Assembly (NCBI GenBank): GCA_028285445.1
Contig: JANQPQ010000002.1
Span: forward strand, 62,001-126,000
DNA length: 64,000 bases
Direction: 5' to 3'
DNA from: Cyclobacteriaceae bacterium
GTDB lineage: Bacteria > Bacteroidota > Bacteroidia > Cytophagales > Cyclobacteriaceae
Shown here: positions 8,734 through 18,021 of the stretch, one piece after another
How the letters are laid out: every line of letters starts with the position of its first letter
How positions within the stretch are numbered: position 1 is the first letter of the stretch
Position numbers and translations under genes: made by a program
Notes under the pieces: model-generated
The model's input: only the letters and a program-made list of their open reading frames with translations
Database searches by the model: none
What the model was told of the DNA's origin: nothing

Positions 8734-10392
8734 TCAATCTTTTAGTGCTGCGTTTAACATAGATTTATCTCCAGTCATCTCCCAATAGATCAACGAAACA
8801 GGAATAACTCCTTTACTATTAAATTCATCAAAGAAATCTTTCAGTTTGAAATTTCCTTCTCGTTGTCGTGAATATTCTGCCAGTAGCCGTTCAATTTCTA
8901 TTTTACCAATTACATAGCTGGTACCATAGGCAGGTTGACGCAAATAAAAGTGTTCCTCTCCCTGGATTGTATTTCCATCCGCGGGCACCAATCCCCAGGG
9001 AGTCCATTTTGAGGCAAATTTGGTGGACCCGTCGTGATCCATTATCTGGCCATGCTGGTAGAGTGCGCCCATTGCTCTAGCCGCTCTTTGGGCCAACATT
9101 ACCCACACTAGTTCCCTTCCCCTGGGCCTTCCCTCATAGAGACCAGCATGCATCAGCATCTCTTCAGCTCCAGTGGCCATACCTTCAGCACGTCCGTCAA
9201 ACAAATTATACCGCGATGGAGTACTGCGGATTATGCTGGAATGTGGCTCTTCGCGCATTCTAGCCAGGTCAATCCAATGGTAGTGATGTGCACGCATTGT
9301 CATTGGATCGCGATAAATAATCTCAGAGAAGAAACCACGAAGCCCGTCAGCTTCCTCATAGCTTCCGGCCCTTTCGCGCATAGCCGGGTCCATGTAGTCC
9401 TTAACAGTCAATATCTCCTCTCGGTCCAGAAAAGCCATGAAGTCATCAATTGCCTCCCCAACTACTCTATTGTATTCTTCCTCGCTATCCAAATTTCGCC
9501 ACTGCGGCAAATTTCTATTCTGATTTTCCTCCAGCCGAAGTGAACTATGAGACCGCCAAAGTTCTCTTTCGACTAAAGTAACCTCTTGCTCCCAACTATA
9601 TGGTAGTAGATGTACTTTCTTTAGATTCCATGTGTAGTTTTCCTTACCAACTCCTGAGATGCCATTTTTGCTGTTACTTTGAGAGGCTACCCAATCTGCG
9701 TATTCGTCTGAGGCAGCTTTCAACTCCCTGGCGGCTGCAGCCAAGTCAGGATAATCAGCCTCCATAAAGGCTGCAAATTGTTCCAAATCATTACTTTGCG
9801 ATCTAATGCTGCGTTCGCTGAGCACCCACAAATCCCTGGCATTTCCCGTGAGGTTTATCTTTGCCTGTTCAAAGAGCGCTGGTCCTTTCTTTAACTGTTC
9901 CGCTATTTGCGCAGCATCGTCCGCCGAAAGTGGCTTCTGGTAATAATCATACTCTACTGCCCCAAAAGCGTTAGGGCCTTCACGCTCGGGAACATCTGTT
10001 GGATACGAAAAGAACCAGCAATAAAATGCCGGGTCGCGGCTCCAGGGCTTCTTTACCCGATGAGCAAAATCCAACCCGTTCATTTCAGCCCAAATGATAA
10101 ACCAATCTACCTGTTGCGCTATACTCCACCCTGTGGTGTCAATTGCATTCAGCCTTAACTGCCACGACGCTAATTCTTTATGCTGCGTACTCATAGCCTC
10201 TAAGCTGTAATCAGGAATGCCATCAACTTCCACCGGTTTGTGAAACTCTCTCCATTGAAGAAAAAAGTCTCCGAGTTCATCATATGCCGTGGGCACCGGG
10301 CCAGTCAGATCTGGCAAGGCCTTTTCCGGTGGTTGGCAGGAGGCTAGTAGCAATACTGCATAGAGGAAGGGCGCCAGTTGGGTAAGTCTCAT
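8734..10392 (-). CDS. DUF885-like lipoprotein
   Basis: A 552-residue protein with a lipoprotein signal (LYAVLLLASC, lipid-attached Cys near residue 19). The C-terminal half resembles DUF885 proteins in EGMATGAEEMLMHAGLY, the long arginine-rich helix that follows, and QPAYGTSYVIGKIEIERL. The metal-type HExxH motif found in many DUF885 members is not obvious; HHYHWIDLARM is the nearest histidine cluster, so a peptidase activity is uncertain. It is expected at the periplasmic face of a membrane. A perfect dyad sits 5 bases upstream of the ATG. Confidence 0.6.
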   Translation of the reverse strand: MRLTQLAPFLYAVLLLASCQPPEKALPDLTGPVPTAYDELGDFFLQWREFHKPVEVDGIPDYSLEAMSTQHKELASWQLRLNAIDTTGWSIAQQVDWFIIWAEMNGLDFAHRVKKPWSRDPAFYCWFFSYPTDVPEREGPNAFGAVEYDYYQKPLSADDAAQIAEQLKKGPALFEQAKINLTGNARDLWVLSERSIRSQSNDLEQFAAFMEADYPDLAAAARELKAASDEYADWVASQSNSKNGISGVGKENYTWNLKKVHLLPYSWEQEVTLVERELWRSHSSLRLEENQNRNLPQWRNLDSEEEYNRVVGEAIDDFMAFLDREEILTVKDYMDPAMRERAGSYEEADGLRGFFSEIIYRDPMTMRAHHYHWIDLARMREEPHSSIIRSTPSRYNLFDGRAEGMATGAEEMLMHAGLYEGRPRGRELVWVMLAQRAARAMGALYQHGQIMDHDGSTKFASKWTPWGLVPADGNTIQGEEHFYLRQPAYGTSYVIGKIEIERLLAEYSRQREGNFKLKDFFDEFNSKGVIPVSLIYWEMTGDKSMLNAALKD

Positions 10393-10397
10393 GATTG

Positions 10398-10414
10398 TTC
10401 AGGTTAAACCTGAA
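10398..10414. promoter_or_regulatory. 17-bp perfect dyad at the start of the DUF885-like gene
   Basis: TTCAGGTT-A-AACCTGAA is an 8-bp inverted repeat with a single central base, located 5 bases upstream of the minus-strand ATG at 10392. It covers the expected ribosome-binding region. It may be a protein operator or, as RNA, a short hairpin (TTCAGG stem, TTTAA loop) limiting translation. The binding factor is unknown. Confidence 0.4.
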
Positions 10415-10463
10415 ATTAACTAAAAGAAAGGAATAGAGATGAAGAAAGTAGACGATTGCTGCC

Positions 10464-11528
10464 CTAAGCTGAGTGCTTAGCTAGCGGTGGATATTCAGAA
10501 GTTGAATACACCGATATCTCCTTCTCTTTTCCGCGAAGTAGGATAGTACCCATTTCCTGGAATTTATATTCAGCACTATCCAGTTTCTGCATTAGGTGCT
10601 CGGATATCAACAATTCCTGCTGAAATTCATTGCATTGCCCCTGGATTCTCGACGCAGTGTTGATTGCGTCGCCATGATAGGCAATTTCCTTCTTGTACTT
10701 GCCAACCTCTGTCACGGTAACTAATCCTGAATTAAGTCCTGCCTTAAATTTAGGCTCGATACCATATCGCTCGAGGTAATGATCTTTCCTATCCAATAAC
10801 TGTTGCTTAAAGCTAAAGTAAGCCTTGATACAGTGCTGATTTCTCACGCCTTCTTGTACTTTCCAGGTTAATAGAGCTTCATCTCCCACATATTGCACTA
10901 TTTCGGCTTCATGCTCCAGCACGATTCCCAAATCATTAAAGCAGTCCTGAATCATCTTGCTGTACTTAATGTGACCTAGCTTCTCGGCATGGTAGGTTGA
11001 TGATTGCAAATCCAGAAACATGAAAATTCGTTCTTCCTCCCTGGGCGCATAGAATTTGCCTTGTATCAATTGCGTGAGTGTATTGTCTCCCAGCATGAGT
11101 TTTACCTGCCGCAAAAAAACCATAAAGAAATCAACAGTAAGAATATAGAAGTAAATCGCGAAGCTGCCCGGTTCAACAATAAAGGTGAGCAGCGGGACCT
11201 CTACTCCCATAAAAAGTGTAACAATCAGATAGGAGACCAAAATTAAAAGGAGTATAAAGGCCATGGCATAAATCAGCCTGATCACCAACAACCGACGCAT
11301 TGGCATGCGTTTGTACATACGTTCCTCCATTAGCACTTGGGCATAACCTGCAATTGCGCCAAACACTGGCCCTATCAACAGCGACATAATTAGCGTTTCC
11401 CAGAATACAAATTGCACCGAGCCCATCTCAATAGTGCCGACACCTCGCACAATGGATAAGAAAATGAAAGCCAAGGTCCAGCCTACGCTATACTCTACTA
11501 TTATTTTCCATTTACGTCTCGCTCTCAT
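10464..11528 (-). CDS. membrane-bound class III adenylate/guanylate cyclase
   Basis: A 354-residue protein with four predicted N-terminal membrane helices (about 15-33, 42-62, 83-108 and 122-142) and a C-terminal class III cyclase domain (about 165-345). The first metal Asp is in FMFLDLQSST, the second in YVGDEALLTW, and the substrate/transition-state segment is GDAINTASRIQG. It should make cAMP or cGMP from ATP or GTP. Substrate specificity residues cannot be assigned confidently. The next gene upstream is a small ORF of the XRE-regulator operon, 10 bases away, so it may be the last gene of that unit. Confidence 0.85.
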   Translation of the reverse strand: MRARRKWKIIVEYSVGWTLAFIFLSIVRGVGTIEMGSVQFVFWETLIMSLLIGPVFGAIAGYAQVLMEERMYKRMPMRRLLVIRLIYAMAFILLLILVSYLIVTLFMGVEVPLLTFIVEPGSFAIYFYILTVDFFMVFLRQVKLMLGDNTLTQLIQGKFYAPREEERIFMFLDLQSSTYHAEKLGHIKYSKMIQDCFNDLGIVLEHEAEIVQYVGDEALLTWKVQEGVRNQHCIKAYFSFKQQLLDRKDHYLERYGIEPKFKAGLNSGLVTVTEVGKYKKEIAYHGDAINTASRIQGQCNEFQQELLISEHLMQKLDSAEYKFQEMGTILLRGKEKEISVYSTSEYPPLAKHSA

Positions 11529-11538
11529 GATTGCCTTA

Positions 11539-11757
11539 TTATTCTTCTAAGGACTCGCATTGGAACCCGTTGGTTGTAATAAGATCAATTACTTCCTTTT
11601 CCTCCAATTGTTCCTGGGCCTCAATTCTTAATACGTTGTCTATGTCAGCAAGATCAATTGACCAGCTGTCGATCCCTTGAAAGTCATTCAACATGGGTTG
11701 AACCACCTTAACCTTCTTCTTGGTTTTTATGTCGGTTTTTAGAATGAAAAGTTTCAT
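11539..11757 (-). CDS. small HMA-like hypothetical protein
   Basis: A 72-residue protein that opens with a basic strand (MKLFILKTDIKTKKKVKVV), followed by a helix, SWSIDLADIDNVLRIEA, and an acidic helix ending in TTNGFQCESLEE. The beta-alpha-beta-beta-alpha-beta order resembles a heavy-metal-associated fold, but the CxxC motif is absent, so metal binding is not supported. Comparable small proteins often accompany XRE regulators in Bacteroidota. It lies between the regulator (2 bases) and the cyclase (10 bases), probably in one operon. Confidence 0.55.
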   Translation of the reverse strand: MKLFILKTDIKTKKKVKVVQPMLNDFQGIDSWSIDLADIDNVLRIEAQEQLEEKEVIDLITTNGFQCESLEE

Positions 11758-11759
11758 TA

Positions 11760-11993
11760 CTATTTGTTGTTACTGTTAAGCTCATAGGAGAACACATCCC
11801 CAAGAGGAGTTTTGAAGACCTGGGCTATACGGAAAGCTAACTCCAGAGATGGAGAGTACTTTCCTTTTTCGATGGCAACAATGGTTTGCCTAGTCACCCC
11901 CACTCTATCCGCCAGCTCTTGCTGGGTCATCTCGTCATGGTGAAAGCGAAGCTTCCGAACCGTATTGGTAATATAGTACTTGGATTTGGCCAT
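11760..11993 (-). CDS. XRE/Cro-type transcriptional regulator
   Basis: A 77-residue single-domain helix-turn-helix protein. Helices are read in [21 protein letters not shown] with [17 protein letters not shown] behind it, the pattern of short YozG/YvaO-like XRE regulators. Its start directly abuts the stop of the upstream membrane protein gene. Such pairs (four-helix DUF2178-like membrane protein plus tiny XRE regulator) are a common association in Bacteria, with the regulator controlling its own operon. A perfect dyad upstream of the operon (12506-12520) is a candidate operator. Confidence 0.88.
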   Translation of the reverse strand: MAKSKYYITNTVRKLRFHHDEMTQQELADRVGVTRQTIVAIEKGKYSPSLELAFRIAQVFKTPLGDVFSYELNSNNK

Positions 11994-12440
11994 CTATATT
12001 CCTTTTCGGTAGAAGTAAAGCGCGGTAATAGCCTGAGCTAACTCCGAAATTAAGCCACCGCCAAAGAATATCAGAAACATGGTATATTCAGGAACATCAA
12101 AAGTGAGCGAGGCCATGGCCGCAATAAAGCCTAGCATAAATATCCAATGAGAGACCCGCTCCGACTTCAGCTCGATCAGTTTGTCACGCTCATCTGTTAC
12201 ATCCACATCCTTATCATTGGTGGTGACTTTGTACACAATATGAAAGATAATGTGAGCTATGATCCTGGCTCCTATCGAAACTGGTATCAAGATTAGCAGC
12301 GTCTTGCCCCAAAAACCAAGGTCTACCGGAGTAGCCCAAATCTCATCCTGATAGGTTTGATATACATAAAGTGCGTAGAAGAATGTAATTATCCAGCCAC
12401 TGGTTACTGAGAATATGGTTCTTTTTTCTTGGAATGACAT
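11994..12440 (-). CDS. four-helix membrane protein paired with XRE regulator
   Basis: A 148-residue protein with membrane helices at about 10-28, 45-68, 100-117 and 122-142, and a charged central loop with DVTDERDKLIELKSERVS. The DERD/ExKS loop between helix pairs is typical of DUF2178-like membrane proteins found beside small XRE regulators; the family assignment is tentative and no function is known. It is the first gene of an operon with the XRE regulator, the small HMA-like ORF and possibly the cyclase. Confidence 0.65.
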   Translation of the reverse strand: MSFQEKRTIFSVTSGWIITFFYALYVYQTYQDEIWATPVDLGFWGKTLLILIPVSIGARIIAHIIFHIVYKVTTNDKDVDVTDERDKLIELKSERVSHWIFMLGFIAAMASLTFDVPEYTMFLIFFGGGLISELAQAITALYFYRKGI

Positions 12441-12469
12441 TATAGTTGATTTTGTCAGTTATTTTTTAC

Positions 12470-12520
12470 TAAATGTATATTATTACGGACATTAAGTAAA
12501 TAAAGTTTTACATAATGTAA
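12470..12520 (-). promoter_or_regulatory. promoter and candidate operator of the XRE operon
   Basis: On the minus strand TACATTTA (12470-12477) matches TAnnTTTG at five of six positions, 30 bases upstream of the first gene. Behind it lies the dyad TTTACAT-A-ATGTAAA (12506-12520), and partial copies of TTTACAT occur on both sides in this AT-rich tract. I infer that the XRE protein binds here. Confidence 0.45.
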
Positions 12521-12553
12521 ACTATTTTTTACATATAAATCAAAAAAACATTT

Positions 12554-13531
12554 TCAGCCTGATAGAATATTAACTACAACTTTCCCCAGAGTTTTGTTAT
12601 CTCCAAGGTGCTGAATGGCTTCTGCGGCTTGTTCTAAAGGAAATTGCTTATCTAAGATCGGAGTGACCTTACCCTCAATAACGAGTTTTTGAACGTAGTC
12701 CAAATCGTCAATATTTGGCTTCAGTCCGACCGGTCCCAGGCTCTTCGATCCAAATAGAGAAATTAGAGGGCCGAGGAATATCGTTTGAAGAAGAACCGGT
12801 ACTGAAGCGCCCAGCATGGCGTATGTTCCTCCCGGTTTTAACACGCGTTTGTAGTCAAACATCGAATGGTAACCGACCACGCCCACAATCATATCATATC
12901 GATCATCGAGCTGAGTGAAGTCTTGTTGCTGGTAGTCAATCAGGTGGTCAGCACCAAGTGATTTCATAAGATCGAACTTATCCCTACTATCCACAGCGGT
13001 AACCTCCGCTCCAAATAGTTTGGCAAATTGAATGGCAAATGTGCCTACTCCACCGCCGGCTCCATCAATAATCACCTGCTGACCAGGCTGTAATTTGCGT
13101 TTATCCCTCACTCCTTGAAGAGCCAACAATGCCGCTTGTGGTATAGCAGCAGCCTGCTGAAAAGTAATATCTTTGGATTTTGTGGCCAGCATTTTTTCTT
13201 GGGCGCAGGTATACTCAGCAAAGCCTCCCCAGGCCCCTCCGGATATGTCACCAAACACTTCATCCCCTACCTTTAGCCTTTCTACTTGATCCCCCACTTC
13301 TGTAACTACTCCAGCAATATCACAGCCAAGGGCCAGTATCCTGGGTTTTCTTAATCCAAACATCATCCTGTTTACCCACATGGTTCCTTTGAGCAGGTCC
13401 CAATCCCAAGAATTAACAGAAGTAGCTCGGATTTTCACTAAGACCTCCCTCGCCTTGGGTTTGGGTTTCTCCGCCTCCCCTAGTCTTAGGTCGTCGGTGG
13501 TACCGTACTTTTCAAACAGAACCGCTTTCAT
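12554..13531 (-). CDS. NAD(P)-dependent MDR reductase, zinc-free (quinone oxidoreductase-like), copy 1
   Basis: A 325-residue medium-chain dehydrogenase/reductase. The N-terminal GroES-like domain has MKAVLFEKYG and GCDIAGVVTEVG; the nucleotide-binding fold has GAGGGVGTFAIQFAKLFGAEV and the LGADHLIDY loop. The structural and catalytic zinc cysteines are absent, as in the quinone oxidoreductase/enone reductase branch. It should reduce quinones or enones with NAD(P)H. It lies 4 bases downstream of a second enzyme of the same family, so the two are a co-transcribed duplicated pair. Confidence 0.85.
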   Translation of the reverse strand: MKAVLFEKYGTTDDLRLGEAEKPKPKAREVLVKIRATSVNSWDWDLLKGTMWVNRMMFGLRKPRILALGCDIAGVVTEVGDQVERLKVGDEVFGDISGGAWGGFAEYTCAQEKMLATKSKDITFQQAAAIPQAALLALQGVRDKRKLQPGQQVIIDGAGGGVGTFAIQFAKLFGAEVTAVDSRDKFDLMKSLGADHLIDYQQQDFTQLDDRYDMIVGVVGYHSMFDYKRVLKPGGTYAMLGASVPVLLQTIFLGPLISLFGSKSLGPVGLKPNIDDLDYVQKLVIEGKVTPILDKQFPLEQAAEAIQHLGDNKTLGKVVVNILSG

Positions 13532-13535
13532 GAGC

Positions 13536-14507
13536 TTAGCTGATGTTAATAACTACATTGCCCGCCTTACGGCCAGTTTCAACATAACGATGAGCTTCAG
13601 GCACTTCCTCTAAAGGATAGCTTTTCTCAATAACGGCCTTAATCGCACCTCTTTCAATCATCTCTTTTAAGTAAAGGAAGTCAACTACCTTTTCGCTTGC
13701 CAAAGCCACAATCGCCTTCTTGCTAGATGCAAAGGAAGTCCATATGGCCAGAAGCATACCTCCAACCCTTGGGTTTCCCAACACAAGTCGACCGCCACTA
13801 TTAAGAACTTTCATACAAGCCAGAGTAGATATCTTACCGGTAATATCAATAATGACATCGTACTTGTTGCCAAGTTTGGTAAAATCATCTCGCTTGTAGT
13901 CAATTACTTCCTCTGCGCCAAGATCTCTTAACATCTCCAATTTCTCCTCGCTATCCACACAAGTCACGTCAGCACCAATATCCTTGGCTATCTGCAGAGC
14001 ATAAGTTCCTATGCTACCCCCAGCTCCAATTATGAGCAACTTTTCGCCTGATTTCAGCTTACCCTTTCTCACAAAGTGAAGTCCATTTATGCCGCCAGTA
14101 GGAATAGTAGCCGCTTCCTCAAAGGTCATGTTCTGAGGTATTTGAGCCATGGGCATCTTCTGTGAAACTGTGATGTACTCCGCGTAACCGCCCATGGTCA
14201 TGCCTGGCGAAACAAATACCGCATCACCAGGCTTGAGGATTCTTACTTCTGATCCTACCTCTTCAATCTCGCCGGCCAACTCCTGCCCCAACACTTTGAT
14301 TCGGGGGCGAAATAAACCGAAGTACAGGCGAATAGGTAGCCAAATCCACCCTGGAATATCAAATCTACGCATTTCACAATCCCCCGCTGTTACAGTAGAT
14401 GCCCGGGTCTTAATGAGTACTTCATCAGGTTTTGGTTGAGGCTTAGGAATCTCCTTTAGTTGTAGGAGTTCCGGAGGGCCATACTCAGTCCAAATAATCG
14501 CTTTCAC
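13536..14507 (-). CDS. NAD(P)-dependent MDR reductase, zinc-free, copy 2
   Basis: A 323-residue relative of the next gene, with the same plan: MKAIIWTEYGPPELLQL opening, GQELAGEIEEVG, nucleotide-binding GAGGSIGTYALQIAKDIGADV and LGAEEVIDYKRDDF. No zinc-site cysteine cluster is present. The two copies clearly differ along their length, so this is an old duplication and not a recent repeat. It is the first gene of the pair and is divergent from the NUDIX/NrtR-like gene at 14700, which could be its regulator, though nothing in the sequence proves that. Confidence 0.85.
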   Translation of the reverse strand: MKAIIWTEYGPPELLQLKEIPKPQPKPDEVLIKTRASTVTAGDCEMRRFDIPGWIWLPIRLYFGLFRPRIKVLGQELAGEIEEVGSEVRILKPGDAVFVSPGMTMGGYAEYITVSQKMPMAQIPQNMTFEEAATIPTGGINGLHFVRKGKLKSGEKLLIIGAGGSIGTYALQIAKDIGADVTCVDSEEKLEMLRDLGAEEVIDYKRDDFTKLGNKYDVIIDITGKISTLACMKVLNSGGRLVLGNPRVGGMLLAIWTSFASSKKAIVALASEKVVDFLYLKEMIERGAIKAVIEKSYPLEEVPEAHRYVETGRKAGNVVINIS

Positions 14508-14699
14508 TTCAAGGCTTGTTTAAAACAATAATTTGTGTCTTGTATACGCAAAAATATTAACAAGGTTCAAGAAATCAAATATTAATCGTGTATAATTAAC
14601 ACAATTTATCTATAATAGCCCAACAACTTTGGTAATGGAGCCGTATAACGTTTTGCTAATATCTTGCAATCATGCTCCCAGATTTAATAACTTTATTGC

Positions 14700-15389
14700 G
14701 TGAAGAGTACACAAAATATTAAGATTGCTGTTGACGCGATTGTTTTCGGATACAGCAAAGATGATGGAGTTTCCATATTGCTCATCAAAAGGAAATACCC
14801 TCCATTTGAGGGGAAGTGGGCTATTCCCGGTGGTTTCGTTCTAGATAATGAGCCCCTGGAAGAGGCTTTTCAAAGGGAGCTACTTGAGGAAACCGGGGTA
14901 AAGATCAACTACCTTGAGCAACTCTATACTTTTGGAGACCCAAAACGCGATCCTCGAAAGAGGGTAATTTCTGTTGCATATTTTGGTCTCGTAAAATCCA
15001 GTCAATTTCAAAAACTCAAAGCCAGCACTGATGCCGCGGAGGCTAAATGGTTCAATTTTGCAAAACTACCCAAACTTGCTTTCGATCATCGCAGGATATT
15101 GCAAATGGCTATAGAAAGGCTGCGATCTAAGCTAACTTACCAGCCGATAGGGTTTAACCTGCTAGACAAGAAGTTTCCATTCTCAGACCTGGAGCATCTT
15201 TACGCCACGCTGCTGGACAGGCCCCTGGACCGAAGAAATTTCAAAAAGAAAGTTATGGCCTTGGGAATTTTGGATGAGCTGAATGAGAAAGCAAAAAGAA
15301 GTGGAGCCGGCAGGCCTGGGAACCTCTTTCAATTCAACAAGGCTACCTACAACAAGTTGTTGAAGCAAGGCATGCATTTCGAGATATAG
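14700..15389 (+). CDS. NUDIX hydrolase with NrtR-like winged-helix C-terminus
   Basis: A 229-residue protein with GTG start. The N-terminal NUDIX domain (10-145) contains the box GGFVLDNEPLEEAFQRELLEETGV, whose core REL-EETG carries the metal-binding glutamates (RELLEETGVKI). The C-terminal part (about 155-225) is a winged helix of the NrtR type, with LDRRNFKKKVMALGILDEL and the basic KAKRSGAGRPGNLFQF. NrtR proteins repress NAD-related or pentose genes and sense ADP-ribose; in Bacteroidota related proteins control arabinose or other sugar genes. The NUDIX box here looks catalytically intact. Targets are unknown; no NAD or sugar gene is adjacent. Confidence 0.83.
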   Translation: MKSTQNIKIAVDAIVFGYSKDDGVSILLIKRKYPPFEGKWAIPGGFVLDNEPLEEAFQRELLEETGVKINYLEQLYTFGDPKRDPRKRVISVAYFGLVKSSQFQKLKASTDAAEAKWFNFAKLPKLAFDHRRILQMAIERLRSKLTYQPIGFNLLDKKFPFSDLEHLYATLLDRPLDRRNFKKKVMALGILDELNEKAKRSGAGRPGNLFQFNKATYNKLLKQGMHFEI

Positions 15390-15420
15390 TTGCCAAAGAT
15401 TACTTAAAGGCGACAGCGAA

Positions 15421-18021
15421 CTATTCAGTCTTAAGCCCCTCCACTGGATTCGTCCCTCTAATCCTTAATACCTGTGACATAATTACGGTGACCAGTATTG
15501 TCATCAATACCCCAACTGTAATAAATGTAAAGCTATAATTCACCGGCATATGATAGGTCATAAACATCTCCAGGACGACTTTCATCAACTCATAGCTGAC
15601 AGGAGTGCCGATAAAAATAGCGATCAGGAATACATAGAGATATTGTTTGCCTACAATGGAGGCAATATTCTTCAATGGCGCACCAAGTACCTTTCTCACG
15701 CTGAACTCCTTGGTTCTACCGGAAATATTCAGTGTTATCAGGCCGTATAAAGCAAGCGCGGCTACTATTGTTATGGCTGTAGCTAGCCCCTTCCAGAAAC
15801 CACTATTTGATTTTTCATCCTGCTCAAAATTTCCCCAAACCCCATTTTGGAAACCTCCATCGAAGGGAATTTCCGGGTAATGCACTACCCACTCAGCTTT
15901 CAGGTGATTTCTAACCTCGGTTAAAGATTCGGATGGGGCCTGTATTGAAATGTATCGGTAGCTATCACTATCGGTAAGGCCATAAACGGCAGGCTTAATT
16001 TTAGTGTAGAACCCATAAGAAAAGACATCCCTCACAATTCCGGCCACTACATACTCAATACTATCAATCGTGAATATGTTACCTACTAAATTTCCACTTG
16101 CTCCGATTTGCTTGGCAAAGGTCTCATTGACTACAATTGATTTTCGGTCTTGGCCCTCAAACCCGGTTCCATTAATAATTTCCATATCCAGGGTGGCGAA
16201 GTAGTTTGAGTCGATGGCAAAATATTGTACCTCATATTTATCATCAGCAGACTCAATTATCGCTGCTTTGTGAGTTTGGCCTATGTGGTGGGTTGATCCA
16301 GCGATGCGAACAACCTTGGGGTTTTGGCTAAGCGCATTCTGTAACTTTTGAAAAGCTTCTGGCTCCGGAAGCTTCGCATAAAGCACCTGCTCTTGATCAT
16401 AACCCCAACTTCTTTGTATCTGGTAATTTGAATTCTGCGAAAACATCACGGCCAAGGAGATTGCCATTGTAGCTAATATGAGTTGAAACGCAAGGAACAC
16501 CCTGGTTAGAAGATTCCTTTTTCCGAATTTCACAGTGTTCCTGAAGATGGCAGCAACCTGGAACTTGGCGATGTAGTAGGCTGGGTAACTGCCGGAAATA
16601 ATACTGGTGATTATCAGAATGACAGGTAAAAAAAGCCAGAGGTATCGGTCGTTTAACTCAAAGGCCATATCAAATGATTGCAAATCTTCCAACCACGGAA
16701 TAAACACGCCAACCCCCATTATAACTCCCAGTACCAGGGCAAGAAACATTAGGAGCATGTTTTCAAAAAGGAATTGAGCCATTACCATTCTCTTAGTAGC
16801 ACCAATTACCTTCCTAAGGCCGATTTCTTTCAATCTTTTAGTCGCGCTCACTATGGCGATGTTGATATAATTTGTAGATGCCAATGCAATTACAAAGAAA
16901 CCAATGACAATGAAAGAGATACTTGACATGTATAACACTTCAAATGAATCAGTTGAGATATCCCTGCGGATAGATGCAGAATTCCGGAAGAGGGTTGAAA
17001 TTGGTTCAAATCCAAATGAAGCAATCTGCCAGTCGTCATTGGCGGCATTCTGTATTTTTCGGTATTTGTCCATTCCATCCGCAACAGCATCCAATCCTTG
17101 CCTGTCTTTTATAAGCACCAGTGTACCTCGATTGAAGGCCTCCCAATCATTGGCATCATACGACGGTTGAGCAAAGCTGACATTGGAGTAATTGATTAGG
17201 AAATCGAAATCAATAGTACTAATGGCGTAGAAATCCTCAAAAACTCCAGCTACCGAGAATTCTCGACTTCTACCCTCTTCAAATATTACCCTGAGGGTCT
17301 CACCGATAGGGTTAGTGCTACCGAAGTATTTCGTGGCAGTTTGTTGACTAATTAGAATATTCGAGCTACTTCTCAATGCGTCCGATTCCCCCCATTTAAG
17401 TTGAAAAGAAAACATATCGAGAAAGTCCGGATCAGCAAACCTTACCTTCTCATGGAAGACTTTATTGGCGTCGTATTTTACAACAACAGACTTATCTTCC
17501 AGCCGGCTCATTTTCTCAACCTGGGGGAAATCTGCTGCCAACATTTCACCTAAGGGAACGGGACTCATGCCATAGCGTTGAAGCTCGCCATCACGATCAG
17601 CATTGAATGTAATAAGGTGGATATTGTCTTTATTTACATGAAACTGATCCATTTTGAATGTATATCGAATAAAAGCAAACCCCAATACACAAATGCCAAT
17701 AGCTATTGCCAATCCGAAGATATTGATGGTAGTACTTACTGGGTTTTTCAGGCAATTTCGGATGGAAGTTTTGAAGTAATTCTTGTACATAAATGGAGTT
17801 TTCCTGAATCTGAATATTCTGATTGATTTGATAATTCCTGGTCTGAACAGGAACATAACATCTCGCCAAAAAGCCACTTTGGCCCATAACAAACTTTGCT
17901 TCTTCCTAATGTCGTACAGTTCGTTTAGGTCTCCCTCAACATCTTCGATAAGCGAAGGGTCACAATACCACCGCAAAAATGCCAATGGTATAACGGGCTT
18001 TTTTATACCGCTTTGTTTCAT
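15421..18021 (-). CDS. orphan ABC-type FtsX/MacB-like permease (PadR-linked, copy 2)
   Basis: An 866-residue permease with the cytoplasmic prefix (FLRWYCDPSLIEDVEGDLNEL, core WYCDPSLIEDVEGDL), a first membrane helix around 98-120, two periplasmic MacB-like domains and two FtsX blocks marked by EIGLRKVIGATKRMV and EFSVRKVLGAP. The C-terminal signature is slightly degenerate compared with the usual EIGIRKVLGAS. No ATPase or membrane-fusion gene is adjacent. The start overlaps the padR stop by 4 bases. It converges with the NUDIX gene, with 31 bases between the stops and no hairpin. Confidence 0.88.
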   Translation of the reverse strand: MKQSGIKKPVIPLAFLRWYCDPSLIEDVEGDLNELYDIRKKQSLLWAKVAFWRDVMFLFRPGIIKSIRIFRFRKTPFMYKNYFKTSIRNCLKNPVSTTINIFGLAIAIGICVLGFAFIRYTFKMDQFHVNKDNIHLITFNADRDGELQRYGMSPVPLGEMLAADFPQVEKMSRLEDKSVVVKYDANKVFHEKVRFADPDFLDMFSFQLKWGESDALRSSSNILISQQTATKYFGSTNPIGETLRVIFEEGRSREFSVAGVFEDFYAISTIDFDFLINYSNVSFAQPSYDANDWEAFNRGTLVLIKDRQGLDAVADGMDKYRKIQNAANDDWQIASFGFEPISTLFRNSASIRRDISTDSFEVLYMSSISFIVIGFFVIALASTNYINIAIVSATKRLKEIGLRKVIGATKRMVMAQFLFENMLLMFLALVLGVIMGVGVFIPWLEDLQSFDMAFELNDRYLWLFLPVILIITSIISGSYPAYYIAKFQVAAIFRNTVKFGKRNLLTRVFLAFQLILATMAISLAVMFSQNSNYQIQRSWGYDQEQVLYAKLPEPEAFQKLQNALSQNPKVVRIAGSTHHIGQTHKAAIIESADDKYEVQYFAIDSNYFATLDMEIINGTGFEGQDRKSIVVNETFAKQIGASGNLVGNIFTIDSIEYVVAGIVRDVFSYGFYTKIKPAVYGLTDSDSYRYISIQAPSESLTEVRNHLKAEWVVHYPEIPFDGGFQNGVWGNFEQDEKSNSGFWKGLATAITIVAALALYGLITLNISGRTKEFSVRKVLGAPLKNIASIVGKQYLYVFLIAIFIGTPVSYELMKVVLEMFMTYHMPVNYSFTFITVGVLMTILVTVIMSQVLRIRGTNPVEGLKTE

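Noticed and set aside
9148-9543. Plus-strand ORF of 131 codons opposite the DUF885-like gene
   Set aside because: It is a shadow frame; the minus-strand protein has a lipoprotein signal and family motifs throughout.
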